From Nocardia africana NBRC 100379 (GTDB lineage: Bacteria; Actinomycetota; Actinomycetes; Mycobacteriales; Mycobacteriaceae), in NCBI RefSeq assembly GCF_001612635.1, contig NZ_BDAV01000016.1, positions 30,591 to 94,590 on the forward strand: a DNA stretch of 64,000 nt. The letters run 5' to 3'. This document shows positions 49,905-58,812 of the stretch, one piece after another. The number at the start of each line of letters is the position of its first letter. Positions within the stretch are counted from its first letter, which is position 1. The translations under genes and the position numbers were made by a program. Under the pieces are notes generated by a model that was given only the letters and a program-made list of their open reading frames with translations, had not been told where the DNA came from and searched no databases.

Positions 49905-50873
49905 ATGCAGATCGGTTACAAACTGGCGTCGGAATCCTATGGACCGCGCGAACTGATCCGACAGGCGATCCGGGCCGAGGCGGCCGGATTCGACTTCGTG
50001 GAAATGAGCGATCATTACCACCCGTGGCTCGACAATCAGGGCCACTCCCCGTTCACCTGGACGGTCTTCGGCGCCATCGCCGAGCGCACCGAACGCATCC
50101 GCCTGGTCACCGGCGTCACCTGCCCCACCATCCGATACCACCCGGCGATCGTGGCGCAGGCCGCGGCCACCTTGGCGCTGGTGTCGGACGGACGGTTCGA
50201 TCTGGGCGTCGGATCCGGTGAGCGGCTCAACGAACACGTGGTGGGCCGGGAGTTCCCGCCGATCGATATCCGCCAGCGCATGTTGCGCGAGGCGCTCGAG
50301 ATCATCCGGTTGCTCTGGCGCGGCGGATATCACACGTATCGCGGTGGGTACCTGTCGATTTCGGACGCGCGGGTATTCGATCTGCCCGAGCGGCTGCCCG
50401 ACATCATCGTCGCCGCCGGTGGCCCCGACGCGGCCCGGCTCGCCGCCGAACTCGGCGACGGGCTGTTCGCGACCGACCCCGAAGCGCGGATCGTGGACAC
50501 CTATCGCGGCGCAGGCGGGCGCGGCGGCGGCTACGCCGAAGTCGGAATGGCCTGGGCCCCCGACGAACAGACCGCGGCGCAGGCCGCACTGGAAACCACA
50601 CGCTGGGCGCTCACCGGATGGAAGGTGATGAGCGAGTTGCCGAATCCGGTGAATTTCGCCGCGGCGACCACCACCGTGCGGCGCGACGATATTCTCGAGC
50701 AATTCGCCTGCGGTTCCGATCCGAAACGCTATCTGGAAGTCGCGCAGCAATATGTCGACGCCGGATTCGATCATCTGGTGATGCAGAACGCCGGACCCGA
50801 CCCGGAAGGCTTCATCGACTTCTATCGCAGCGAACTCGATACCCCCATGCGCGAATTGACTCCGGCGAGCTGA
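49905..50873 (+). CDS. F420-dependent luciferase-like oxidoreductase
   Basis: 322 aa. TIM-barrel LLM fold: MQIGYKLASESYGPRELIRQAIRAEAAGFDFVEMSDHYHPWLDNQGHSPFTWTVFGAIAERTERIRLVTGVTCPTIRYHPAIVAQAAATLALVSDGRFDLGVGSGERLNEHVVG, very close to the F420-dependent glucose-6-phosphate dehydrogenase-like TIGR03557 group. It probably uses F420; the substrate is not defined. Start ATG 49905 with GAGGAG upstream. Followed by a strong hairpin. Confidence 0.85.
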   Translation: MQIGYKLASESYGPRELIRQAIRAEAAGFDFVEMSDHYHPWLDNQGHSPFTWTVFGAIAERTERIRLVTGVTCPTIRYHPAIVAQAAATLALVSDGRFDLGVGSGERLNEHVVGREFPPIDIRQRMLREALEIIRLLWRGGYHTYRGGYLSISDARVFDLPERLPDIIVAAGGPDAARLAAELGDGLFATDPEARIVDTYRGAGGRGGGYAEVGMAWAPDEQTAAQAALETTRWALTGWKVMSELPNPVNFAAATTTVRRDDILEQFACGSDPKRYLEVAQQYVDAGFDHLVMQNAGPDPEGFIDFYRSELDTPMRELTPAS

Positions 50874-50895
50874 ATTCGGCGCTCGGCGCGCGACA

Positions 50896-50928
50896 CGAGG
50901 GTCCGGCAAGACGATTGCCGGACCCTCG
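50896..50928. terminator. 14-bp perfect hairpin between convergent genes
   Basis: CGAGGGTCCGGCAA (50896-50909) pairs with TTGCCGGACCCTCG (50915-50928) around GACGA, between the oxidoreductase stop (50873) and the RsbW-like stop (50950). Confidence 0.75.
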
Positions 50929-50949
50929 CCGCACTCGGGGCGGTGCAAC

Positions 50950-51396
50950 TCAGACGCTGCTACCGTGCCGTCGCAACCGCCGGAATTCCACCGTCACCGG
51001 ATAACCGTCCACCGCCGAATCGAAGGGTGCGGTGGTGGCCTCGAGCGAGTCGGTGATCGAGGTCAGCACATGCCAGCCGAGGCCGTCCCGATGCAGCGCC
51101 TCCGGCGTGACCGCCACCGCCGTCACCGCCACCGTCATCCGGTCGCCGTCGTAGCCGAAATCGCATTCGATCGACGTTCCGGGCACGGCGCGCTCGATCA
51201 GCGCGGTGGCGATCTCGTCCAGCGCCACCCGGATGTCGGTCACCTCGTCGAGCGCGAATTCGGCCATCAAGGCGACCGTTTCGGCCAGTGCGCGCAGCAT
51301 GATCAACTGGCGCGCTTGTGCGAGTACTCGCACGCCGACGACCGAACCCGCAGGCGCCGGGTCCGCCGACGGCGAAATCCACTCGCTCAAGGACAC
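50950..51396 (-). CDS. RsbW/UsfX-like anti-sigma factor
   Basis: 148 aa. HATPase-type fold with LALDEIATALIERAVPGT in the N-box region and GLGWHVLTSITDSLEAT, which match M. tuberculosis RsbW (UsfX, Rv3287c: DLRLAVDEVCTRLIRSALPDAT…FSWHVLTALADDV as I recall). As in UsfX, the canonical N-box Asn of true kinases is not present, so ATP binding or kinase activity may differ. In mycobacteria this gene precedes sigF; here no sigma gene follows, so it is an orphan. GTG 51396 behind AAGGAGAGG. Confidence 0.75.
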   Translation of the reverse strand: MSLSEWISPSADPAPAGSVVGVRVLAQARQLIMLRALAETVALMAEFALDEVTDIRVALDEIATALIERAVPGTSIECDFGYDGDRMTVAVTAVAVTPEALHRDGLGWHVLTSITDSLEATTAPFDSAVDGYPVTVEFRRLRRHGSSV

Positions 51397-51587
51397 GTCC
51401 TCTCCTTCCGCCCCGCACGCGCGTCTCGCATTTTCCGCTCGTCGTCGCCGATACCCGGGCATCCGGGGAACCAAACGTCTGCTGGGCACCGGGTCTGCGG
51501 CGGTGCGCGATTGACGGCGACATCGCCGGGTATCCGCAGGCCGAGCGGGTCTGTGCCGTTCCGGTGCGGCCCGAGGAGGAGGTGCGG

Positions 51588-52076
51588 ATGCGGCGCGGCG
51601 GTGTCGTGGCGGAGACGGCGGCCTGGTGGCTGATCGGTGTCGTGATCTGGCAGGCCACCGTGACGGTCGCGGCGTGGGAGGAGGTGATCGCCGCCGCGGT
51701 GCTTGCCCTGCCGTGCGCGGTGGCCGCATGCGCCGCGCGACGGGCGATCGACGGAGGCTGGCGGCCCCCGGCCCGGCTGCCGCGCTGGGTGGCGTGCACC
51801 GCCCTCGCCATGGTGCGCGACGGCGCCGGAGCGCTCGCCCTGGTGGCGCGCGGCCGGCGGCCGGTCGGCCGGTTCGCCGAATTACCCTTGGCCGCAACCG
51901 GTTCGACAGCGCAGCGCGACGGACGGGAGGCGGCCGCGACGATCCTGCTCTCGGCGACACCCGGTTCCCTGGTCGTCTACTCCGATCCCGGCCATTCCCG
52001 GATCAGGCTGCACACCCTGCCGCTGCCGGAGTCCGCGCTGCAGCGCGCGGTGCGCGACCCGGACCGGCGACGCTGA
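51588..52076 (+). CDS. mnhE: Na+/H+ antiporter subunit E (MnhE/MrpE)
   Basis: 162 aa. Two N-terminal membrane segments (ETAAWWLIGVVIWQATVTVAAWEEVIAAAVLALPCAVAAC) and a soluble end with LSATPGSLVVYSDPGHSRIRLHTLPLPES, the MrpE signature (…TPGT…vh.l). First gene of a seven-gene operon of overlapping membrane proteins; GAGGAGGA 7 nt before ATG 51588 decides the start. Confidence 0.85.
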   Translation: MRRGGVVAETAAWWLIGVVIWQATVTVAAWEEVIAAAVLALPCAVAACAARRAIDGGWRPPARLPRWVACTALAMVRDGAGALALVARGRRPVGRFAELPLAATGSTAQRDGREAAATILLSATPGSLVVYSDPGHSRIRLHTLPLPESALQRAVRDPDRRR

Positions 52077-52327
52077 TGTGGACCATCGCCTCGATCGCGC
52101 TCCTGGCGGGCGCTCTGCCGCCGGGGATCTGGCTGGCCGCGCGCGGTACCGCCGCCCACCGGCTGGTCGGCATGCAGATGGTCGGGACGGTGACGGTGCT
52201 GGTGCTGATCACGATCAGCCTGGCCGCCCACCGCCCCGACTACCTGATCGTTGCGACGGTGCTGGCCTTGCTCGCCTTCGCCGGAACCCTGGTGTTCACC
52301 CGGCTGATCGGAGCGAGCGATGACTGA
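52076..52327 (+). CDS. mnhF: Na+/H+ antiporter subunit F (MnhF/MrpF)
   Basis: 83 aa, three helices: IASIALLAGALPPGIWLAA, HRLVGMQMVGTVTVLVLITISL, YLIVATVLALLAFAGTLVFTRLI. Size and topology match MrpF, a small channel-like subunit. Overlaps mnhE stop (TGATG) and the next gene by 8 bp. Confidence 0.8.
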   Translation: MWTIASIALLAGALPPGIWLAARGTAAHRLVGMQMVGTVTVLVLITISLAAHRPDYLIVATVLALLAFAGTLVFTRLIGASDD

Positions 52328-52619
52328 TCCCGCCGCGATGGCGGCCGCCGTCGTCCTCGGCGCGGCGGTCGTGGTGGCGGTGGCGGCGTCCTGGTCGGCG
52401 CTGCGACCGCGCACGGTGTACGCGCGGCTGCACTATCCCGGCATGCTCGCGTCGGTGACCGGGCCGCTGCTGACCTTGGCGGTGCTGCTGGACTACGGTC
52501 TCGGCCTCACCACCGCGATCGTCGCCCTCACCGCGGCGCTGCTGTGGTTCACCGCACCGGTGTCCTCGGCGGCGATCGGCAAGTTGAATGTCGTTCTCGG
52601 CGAACGGAAACGGGAATGA
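52320..52619 (+). CDS. mnhG: Na+/H+ antiporter subunit G (MnhG/MrpG)
   Basis: 99 aa, three helices, with SALRPRTVYARLHYPGMLASVTGPLLTLAVLL, the MrpG pattern (…lR.pdvyaRlHa.t.a…). MrpG belongs to the membrane module of group II Mrp complexes. Confidence 0.82.
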   Translation: MTDPAAMAAAVVLGAAVVVAVAASWSALRPRTVYARLHYPGMLASVTGPLLTLAVLLDYGLGLTTAIVALTAALLWFTAPVSSAAIGKLNVVLGERKRE

Positions 52620-52858
52620 ACGTACTGATCATCCTCGCACTGGTCCTGGTGGCGGTGGCGGCCACCGTCGTGGTGTGCACCGAGAACCCGCAGCGCCAGG
52701 CGGTGTCGCTCGGCGTCTACGGGGCACTGTTGTCGCCGCTGTTCCTGCTGCTCGGCGCCCCCGATGTCGCACTGTCGCAGATCGCGGTCGGCACCGCGGT
52801 GGTGCCACTGATGGTGTTGCTGGCGGTGCGGTCGGTGCGCCGGCGGAGACGCTCGTGA
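52616..52858 (+). CDS. DUF4040/MbhD-like antiporter subunit
   Basis: 80 aa: VLIILALVLVAVAATVVVCTENPQRQAVSLGVYGALLSPLFLLLGAPDVALSQIAVGTAVVPLMVLLAV. This is the MbhD/DUF4040 domain, which in other Mrp systems is fused to the C-terminus of the large MrpA. Here it is a free protein, as in archaeal Mbh. Overlaps mnhG stop and the next gene start. Confidence 0.8.
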   Translation: MNVLIILALVLVAVAATVVVCTENPQRQAVSLGVYGALLSPLFLLLGAPDVALSQIAVGTAVVPLMVLLAVRSVRRRRRS

Positions 52859-53604
52859 ATACCCGGGCGCGTCTGGCGGTGGCCGCCGCCGGCGCCCTCG
52901 GACTGGGTGTCGCGCTGATCGTCGCGATACTGCGAATCCCGAGTTTCGGCAACGACTTCCACCCCTATCGCGACGCCGCGGTGACGGAGGCGCTGCACCG
53001 CCAGAGCCCGAACGTGGTGTCGTCCATCAACTTCGATCAACGCGGGTTCGACACCCTCGGTGAGGAAGCCATTCTGGTCGCGGCGGTCGTCGGAGCGGCC
53101 ACGCTGCTGCGCCGCACCTCCCAGCCCCGGCCGCCGCGCCCGGCGATCGCCTCGCCGTCGCGCCCGCCGCTGCTGGCCGCCACCCGCCTCGCCGGATACG
53201 TCCTGTTGCCGGTGACCTTGCTGATCGGCGCCGACGTCGTCGTCCACGGCCACCTGACGCCGGGCGGCGGCTTTCAGGGCGGAGTAGTGCTGGCTACCGG
53301 CCTGCACCTGCTGTATGTGGCTGGCGACTATCGGGCACTGCGGCGGGTCCGGCCGCTGGTCTGGTACGAGGCGGGAGAAGCCGTCGGCATGGGCGCGGTC
53401 CTCGCACTCGGTGCGGCCGGGCTGGCGGCCGGCACCGGATTCCTGTCCAACTTCCTGCCGAAGGGCACGAGCGGACAGCTGTTCTCCGCGGGCACCGTCG
53501 CACTGTTCAGCTGCGCGGTCGGAATCGCGGTGGGCAGCGGCATCGTGGTACTGCTCGCCCAGTTCCTCGACGAGTACCTGGGCGCCGACGAAGGGGCGAG
53601 ATGA
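52855..53604 (+). CDS. mnhB: MbhE-MnhB fused antiporter subunit
   Basis: 249 aa. N-terminal ~75 residues match MbhE (IPSFGNDFHPYRDAAVTEALHRQSPNVVSSINFDQRGFDTLGEEAILVAAVVGA); the rest is MnhB (GYVLLPVTLLIGADVVVHGHLTPGGGFQGGVVLATGLHLLYVAG). The HGHLTPGGGFQGG motif is conserved in MrpB. GTG start overlaps the preceding stop. Confidence 0.82.
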   Translation: MNTRARLAVAAAGALGLGVALIVAILRIPSFGNDFHPYRDAAVTEALHRQSPNVVSSINFDQRGFDTLGEEAILVAAVVGAATLLRRTSQPRPPRPAIASPSRPPLLAATRLAGYVLLPVTLLIGADVVVHGHLTPGGGFQGGVVLATGLHLLYVAGDYRALRRVRPLVWYEAGEAVGMGAVLALGAAGLAAGTGFLSNFLPKGTSGQLFSAGTVALFSCAVGIAVGSGIVVLLAQFLDEYLGADEGAR

Positions 53605-53948
53605 GCGTATTCCCGTATCTGGTCGCGGCGTGGATTCTGCTGATGGGACTGCTCGGCGTCGTCCGCAGCCGCCATCTCGTGCACACCGTGGTGTGCGTAT
53701 CGGTGACCCAGTCGAGTACGTATGTGCTGCTGCTCGCCGTCGGCTATCGGAAGGGGGCGACCGCACCCATCTTCGGGCAGGCCAATCCGACCGGTTCGCC
53801 GGTGGTGGACCCGATGGTGCAGGCCATGGCCCTGACCGACATCGTGGTGTCGGCGACCGTGAGCGCGCTGCTGCTGGCGCTGGTGATCCAGGTGGCCAAG
53901 CGGCACGGCACCGTGGTGCCCGATGAGCTGCACGCCCTGCGCGGCTGA
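53601..53948 (+). CDS. mnhC: Na+/H+ antiporter subunit C (MnhC/MrpC, NuoK-like)
   Basis: 115 aa, three helices, NuoK-like: LVHTVVCVSVTQSSTYVLLLAVGYRKGATAPIF … VDPMVQAMALTDIVVSATVSALLLALVIQVAK. The DP..QALALTxIVI pattern is diagnostic. Overlaps neighbours on both sides. Confidence 0.85.
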   Translation: MSVFPYLVAAWILLMGLLGVVRSRHLVHTVVCVSVTQSSTYVLLLAVGYRKGATAPIFGQANPTGSPVVDPMVQAMALTDIVVSATVSALLLALVIQVAKRHGTVVPDELHALRG

Positions 53949-55762
53949 TGAGCGGTTCCGCGAGCGCACTGCCGCCGATGATCGTCACGGTACCGATCGC
54001 CGGTGCCTGCGTCCTGCTGCTTCTCGGGCGGATCGCACCCCGTCGTCTCGTCGACTCCCTCGCGCTGGTCACCGCCCTGACCACCACGATCCTGGCCGGG
54101 TGGCTGCTGGCCGCGACGGGGTCGGGCGCGGTGGTGACCTGGGTCGGCGGCTGGCATCCCGGGCCACGGTTCGCGGTGGGCATCGTGCTGGTCGCCGACC
54201 GGCTGGGCGCGGCCATGGTGCTGCTGATCGCCGTGCTCGCCACCACCGCGCTGCTGTTCGGCTGGCGGTACTTCGATACCGTGCGCGCGCACTATCCGGC
54301 GCTGCTGCTGCTGTTCACCGCGGGTATGGCGGGCTACGCGCTCACCGGCGACCTGTTCGACATGTTCGTCTTCTTCGAGCTGATGAGTGTGGCCGCCTAC
54401 GCCCTGACGGGTCTCGAGATCGAGGAGCCCGAAGCGGTACAGGGCGGCCTGAACTTCGCGGTGGTCAACTCGCTGGGCGCCTATCTGTGCCTGTTCGGCA
54501 TCGGACTGCTGTATGCCCGGACCGGGCAGCTGGGTCTGCCGCAGTTGAGCCTCGCGCTGTCGCAGCGGGCGCCGGATGCGCTGGTGCTCATCGCATTCGG
54601 ATTGATCGCGACGGGCTGGCTGGTGAAGGCGGCGGCGGTGCCGTTTCATTTCTGGCTGGCCGACGCGCACGCGGTCGCCCCCACTCCGGTGTGCGTCCTG
54701 TTCTCCGGCGCGATGGCACCCCTGGGGATCTACGGTGTGGCGCGGGTCTATTGGGCGGTGTTCGACACCGTGCTCCCCGCCGCGGGCGTGCATCGGATGA
54801 TGCTGGTACTGGCCGTGTGCACCGCGCTGCTGGGCACCGTGATGTGTGTCCTGCAACGCCATATCAAGCGCCTGCTCGCCTATTCGACCATCGCGCACAT
54901 CGGATTGTTCCTGCTCGGCCTGGCCGCACTGACTCCGGAGGGCGTGGCGGCCGCGGCGGTGTATCTGGCCGGGCACGCCGCGGTGAAGGGCGCGTTGTTC
55001 CTGATGGCGGGAATTCTGTTGTCGCGCTATCGATCTCTCGACGAGGTGCGGTTGTACGGGCGCGCCCGGCGGCACCGGGCGGTGGGCACGGCGTTCCTGC
55101 TGGGCGGGCTCATGCTGAGCGGAATTCCGCTGTTGGGCACGGGTTTCGGCAAATCGCTGCTGGAGGAGTCGGCGCATTCGATCCCGCTGACCGTGCTGGT
55201 GATCGCGGTGTCGGCGCTGACCGGCGCCGCGGTGCTGCGGGTGGGGCTGCGCGTGTTCTTCGGCGTCGGCCATCCGCCCCGGCCGGCGTCGGAGGCGGAC
55301 GAGACCACCGGCGCGCACGAGACCCCCGATGCCGACACCCCGCCCGGCCGCATTCCGGTGACGATGCTCGCAGCGGTGTTCGCACTGTTGAGTGCCGGTG
55401 TGCTGAGCGGACTTCCGGGACGATTCGGCCGTGAGGTGGCCGCGGCGGCCGCACAGTTCTGCGACCGCATCGGTTATCGAGACCGGGCGTTGTCGGGAGT
55501 CGTCTCGGCACAATCCGCGCCGGATCTGAGCTGGACATTGCACGGAACGATCCTCGGCATGGTGTCCGCCGGTGCCGCGGTGGCGCTCGCGCTACTCGGC
55601 ATACACTGGCGAAACAGGCTGAGCGACAAGGGTTCTCGTCCGGCAGCGCTGATCGCGGTGCGGCACGGGCTGCACCGGTTGCACAGCGGGCACCTGGGCG
55701 ACTACGCGGCGTGGCTGGTGTTCGGCTGCGCGGCCGTCATCGGCCTGCTGTGGGCGGGGTGA
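53948..55762 (+). CDS. mnhD: Na+/H+ antiporter subunit D (MnhD/MrpD, NuoM-like)
   Basis: 604 aa, ~14 helices, proton-conducting antiporter fold: AGMAGYALTGDLFDMFVFFELMSVAAYALTG (TM5 with Glu), KAAAVPFHFWLADAHAVAPTPVCVLFSGAMAPLGIYGVARVYWAV (Lys and His of the channel), LQRHIKRLLAYSTIAHIGLFLLG. Only one such large subunit exists in the operon; MrpA is missing, as in Mbh-type modules. It exports Na+ or K+ in exchange for H+, with no hydrogenase genes nearby. Confidence 0.85.
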   Translation: MSGSASALPPMIVTVPIAGACVLLLLGRIAPRRLVDSLALVTALTTTILAGWLLAATGSGAVVTWVGGWHPGPRFAVGIVLVADRLGAAMVLLIAVLATTALLFGWRYFDTVRAHYPALLLLFTAGMAGYALTGDLFDMFVFFELMSVAAYALTGLEIEEPEAVQGGLNFAVVNSLGAYLCLFGIGLLYARTGQLGLPQLSLALSQRAPDALVLIAFGLIATGWLVKAAAVPFHFWLADAHAVAPTPVCVLFSGAMAPLGIYGVARVYWAVFDTVLPAAGVHRMMLVLAVCTALLGTVMCVLQRHIKRLLAYSTIAHIGLFLLGLAALTPEGVAAAAVYLAGHAAVKGALFLMAGILLSRYRSLDEVRLYGRARRHRAVGTAFLLGGLMLSGIPLLGTGFGKSLLEESAHSIPLTVLVIAVSALTGAAVLRVGLRVFFGVGHPPRPASEADETTGAHETPDADTPPGRIPVTMLAAVFALLSAGVLSGLPGRFGREVAAAAAQFCDRIGYRDRALSGVVSAQSAPDLSWTLHGTILGMVSAGAAVALALLGIHWRNRLSDKGSRPAALIAVRHGLHRLHSGHLGDYAAWLVFGCAAVIGLLWAG

Positions 55763-55768
55763 GTCGGT

Positions 55769-57127
55769 CTACTCCCCCGGCGCCTCGAGCCGGCCGAGCA
55801 CATGCCGCAGCGCCGGTTCGAGTCGGTCGGTGCGGAAGTGATGGCCGGTGGCCAGCAGCCGGGCCGGTTCCACCCGCTGACTCGCCGCGGCCATCTCCCG
55901 CGCGCCCTGCCCGCCCAGCAGCAGCGCCGGACCGGCCTGCGGCACCGGCAGGATCGCCGGTCGTCGGAGGACGCGGGCCAGCGTGCGGGTGTAGTCGGCG
56001 TTGCGGACCGGATGCGGCGCCACCGCGTTCACCGGTCCCGACAGGGCGGTATCCCACAGCGCTCGGTGGTAGATGTCGATCATGTCGTCGATGCCGATCC
56101 ACGACATCCATTGCCGCCCACCGGCGATCGGTCCGCCCAGTCCGGCACTGAACAGCGGCCGCAGCAAGCGCAGCAACCCGCCGGCCGGCGACTGCACCAA
56201 ACCGGTCCGCACCCGCACCACCCGCACCCCGGCCTCGCGGGCGGGCCGATCGGCGTCCTCCCAGGCCGAGACCACCTCGGCCAGAAATCCGTCCCCGGCC
56301 GGACTGTCCTCGGTGAGCAGCCGATCGCCGCGGTCGTAGCCGTAGTAGCCGATCGCCGAAGCCGCGACGAAGGCAGGCAATCCGGTTCGCGCGGCCAGCT
56401 CCGCGAGCGCGCGCGTGGGCTCCACGCGGCTGTCGCGCACGCGACGTTTGTGCTCGTCGGTGAACCGGCCCGCGATCGGCGCCCCGGCCAGATGGATCAG
56501 CGCGTCGACCCCGTCCAGCAGATCGGCGGCGGGTGCGGACGGATCCCACTGCCGCTCGTCGCGTTCGCGCGCGGGCCCGCGCACCAGCCGGATCACGCGG
56601 TGCCCGCCGGTCCGCAGAAATGCGGTCAGTGCGGTCCCGACCAGTCCCGAGGCGCCGGTGATCGCGATGGTCGACGACCGCAGGCCGTTCTCGGCGGCGT
56701 GGGCGTGGGCCGCCAGATCACCGGCCAGCTGCCGGTGCCGGTATTCGAACATCGGGCGCAGCAGCGCGGCGGGCACGGGTGTATCCACGTCGTCGACGAT
56801 CCGGGTGCGCCCCGCGTCGACGGCTTCGAAGCCGTGGGTGTGGCGCCACTGCACCACATGCGCGAAGGCTGAGGCCGGGCCCTCGGCGACGAGTTCGTCG
56901 GCGAAACGGTGCGGCGGATCATAGGCGACCGGATCGTGCCGGGCCACCCAGCGCAGGTTGCCCGGCAGTGCCAGTTCGGCGCGCCCGTCCTTCAGCGACC
57001 CCGCCTCGCGGACCACCCGCACCGGTTGCCACGGCGGCGCCAACCTGGTCAGGGCACCGGGCCGGGTGAACCATTCGAAGACGTCGGCCTGCGGAAAGTC
57101 CACGACAGTCGCCGATTCGAAACCCAT
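55769..57127 (-). CDS. START-domain/TIGR01777 NAD-dependent epimerase fusion
   Basis: 452 aa. Residues ~1-145 are a polyketide-cyclase/START-like domain (SATVVDFPQADVFEWFTRPGALTRLAPPWQPVRVV…); then a Rossmann SDR/epimerase (TIAITGASGLVGTALTAFLRTGGHRVIRLVRG; IHLAGAPIAGRFTDEHKRRVRDSRVEPTRAL). This fusion is the TIGR01777 group (YfcH-like, cell division inhibitor SulA-annotated). Function unknown; probably NAD(P)-dependent epimerase acting on a lipid-like substrate held by the START domain. ATG 57127 chosen. Confidence 0.85.
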   Translation of the reverse strand: MGFESATVVDFPQADVFEWFTRPGALTRLAPPWQPVRVVREAGSLKDGRAELALPGNLRWVARHDPVAYDPPHRFADELVAEGPASAFAHVVQWRHTHGFEAVDAGRTRIVDDVDTPVPAALLRPMFEYRHRQLAGDLAAHAHAAENGLRSSTIAITGASGLVGTALTAFLRTGGHRVIRLVRGPARERDERQWDPSAPAADLLDGVDALIHLAGAPIAGRFTDEHKRRVRDSRVEPTRALAELAARTGLPAFVAASAIGYYGYDRGDRLLTEDSPAGDGFLAEVVSAWEDADRPAREAGVRVVRVRTGLVQSPAGGLLRLLRPLFSAGLGGPIAGGRQWMSWIGIDDMIDIYHRALWDTALSGPVNAVAPHPVRNADYTRTLARVLRRPAILPVPQAGPALLLGGQGAREMAAASQRVEPARLLATGHHFRTDRLEPALRHVLGRLEAPGE

Positions 57128-57194
57128 GAGGCGGCAGTACCCCCGCCACACCGGCCCGAAACGGCCGGCCACCAGGCAGGCAGCGGTGCGGTTC

Positions 57195-58733
57195 TCACCG
57201 CAGAGGCTCACCCCACGTCGTCCGTTCCCGCAGCGCGGCTTTGAGCAGTTTGCCGCCCGCGTTGCGGGGCAACGGCTCGCCCACCACGGTCACATACTGT
57301 GGCACCTTGAAATCGGCCAGCCGTTCCCGGCAGTGCTCGATCACGGTCGGGATGTCGATGCCGCCGGGATCGGAGACCACGACCGCGCCGACCTTCTCCC
57401 CCATAACCGCATCCGGCACGGCGAGTACGGCGGCGTCGGCGACACCCGGCGCCGCGAGCAGGACCGCTTCGACCTCGACGCTGGAGACGTTCTCCCCGCC
57501 GCGGTTGATGATGTCCTTGATCCGGTCGATGATGTGCACCCGACCGGCATCGTCGACGCGGACCACATCGCCGGTGTGCAGCCAGCCGTCGACGATCGTG
57601 GCGGCGTCGGCGTCGGGGCGATGCCAATATCCGCCGGTGACATTCGCTCCGCGCACGACCAGTTCGCCGACGCCGGGCTCGTCACCGAGCGGGGCGATGC
57701 CGAGCTGGACGGACGGCACCGCGTAACCGACCGAATCGGCATGCTCGACGGCGTCCGCGTCGGGCAGCACCGTCATCAGCGACGCGGTCTCGGTCATGCC
57801 GTATCCGTTGAAGACCTGGGCGTTGGGGAACGCGTCCTTCAACGACAGCACCAGCGAGGGTGCGATCGGCGCGCCGCCGTAGCCCACCCACCGCACCGTG
57901 GCGGTGTCGGCACCGGCGAAGTCGGGGTGCCGCACCATCAGCGCGTAAACCGCCGGCACCGTCACCAGGAACGAAATCCGTTCCGCCGGTAGGGCGGCGA
58001 TCAACTCGGGAACACCGAGCGCCGGCATGATCACCGCGGTGCCACCGAGATGGGCGGCGGTCAGCAGCTGGGAGTTGCAGCCGGTCACGTGGAACAGCGG
58101 AACCGAGATCAGCGTCCGCATACCCTCGCCGATATCGCGGGGCAACCCGATGCAGCGCACCATGTTCTCGGCATTGGTCACGAACGCCTCGTGCGTGGTG
58201 GGCACGCCTTTGGGGTGGCCGGTGGTGCCCGAGGTGTAGAAGATCGCCGCGATATCGGCAGCCGAAAGATCCTGCGCCACAACCGGTTCGCCGTCGGGAA
58301 GCGCTACGCCGGGTGCGAGGTCGATGCGTGCGCCCGAATCCGCCAGCACGAAGTCGACCTCCGGCCCGGCCGAGCGGATGTTGACCGCGACGACGATTCC
58401 GCCCGCCATCACCGTGCCCCAGAAGGCGAGCACCCAGTCGACGCCGGCCGGATAGCGCACCGCGACACGGTCTCCGCGTTCCAGTCCCGCCGCTCGCAGA
58501 CCGCCGGCGACCCGGGCGGCACGCTCCCACAGCTGCCGATAGGTCAGGCGATCCGCTCCGAGTTCGACGACCGCTTCACTGCCGGGCCGCGCCTCCACGT
58601 GGGCGTGCAGCATATCCAGCAGTGTCGCCGGGAGACCGGTGTAGTGCGCGACACCGTCGCGCTCGGCGACCCCGGTTCGCGGAAAGGGATTGTCGCGGCG
58701 CGAAATCTCGATCACCGCGGGTTCGGTTGTCAT
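57195..58733 (-). CDS. qsdC: acyl-CoA ligase of the quorum-signal degradation operon
   Basis: 512 aa. Adenylate-forming enzyme: P-loop IFYTSGTTGHPKGVPTTHEA, FNGYGMTETASLMTVL (A5), and DGWLHTGDVVRVDDAGRVHIIDRIKDIINRGGENVSSVEVE (A8 hinge), catalytic Lys in NAGGKLLKAAL. It activates fatty acids to CoA thioesters. Immediately downstream of a PTE-family lactonase it corresponds to QsdC of Rhodococcus erythropolis, which would activate the acyl chains of opened lactones. GAGGAG precedes ATG 58733. Confidence 0.82.
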   Translation of the reverse strand: MTTEPAVIEISRRDNPFPRTGVAERDGVAHYTGLPATLLDMLHAHVEARPGSEAVVELGADRLTYRQLWERAARVAGGLRAAGLERGDRVAVRYPAGVDWVLAFWGTVMAGGIVVAVNIRSAGPEVDFVLADSGARIDLAPGVALPDGEPVVAQDLSAADIAAIFYTSGTTGHPKGVPTTHEAFVTNAENMVRCIGLPRDIGEGMRTLISVPLFHVTGCNSQLLTAAHLGGTAVIMPALGVPELIAALPAERISFLVTVPAVYALMVRHPDFAGADTATVRWVGYGGAPIAPSLVLSLKDAFPNAQVFNGYGMTETASLMTVLPDADAVEHADSVGYAVPSVQLGIAPLGDEPGVGELVVRGANVTGGYWHRPDADAATIVDGWLHTGDVVRVDDAGRVHIIDRIKDIINRGGENVSSVEVEAVLLAAPGVADAAVLAVPDAVMGEKVGAVVVSDPGGIDIPTVIEHCRERLADFKVPQYVTVVGEPLPRNAGGKLLKAALRERTTWGEPLR

Positions 58734-58812
58734 CAGTGCTTCTCCTCGATCGGCCGCGTTCCCACCACTTCGCCGGCCGCGCAACACATCACGGCCCGCG
58801 CAGAAGCGGAAC

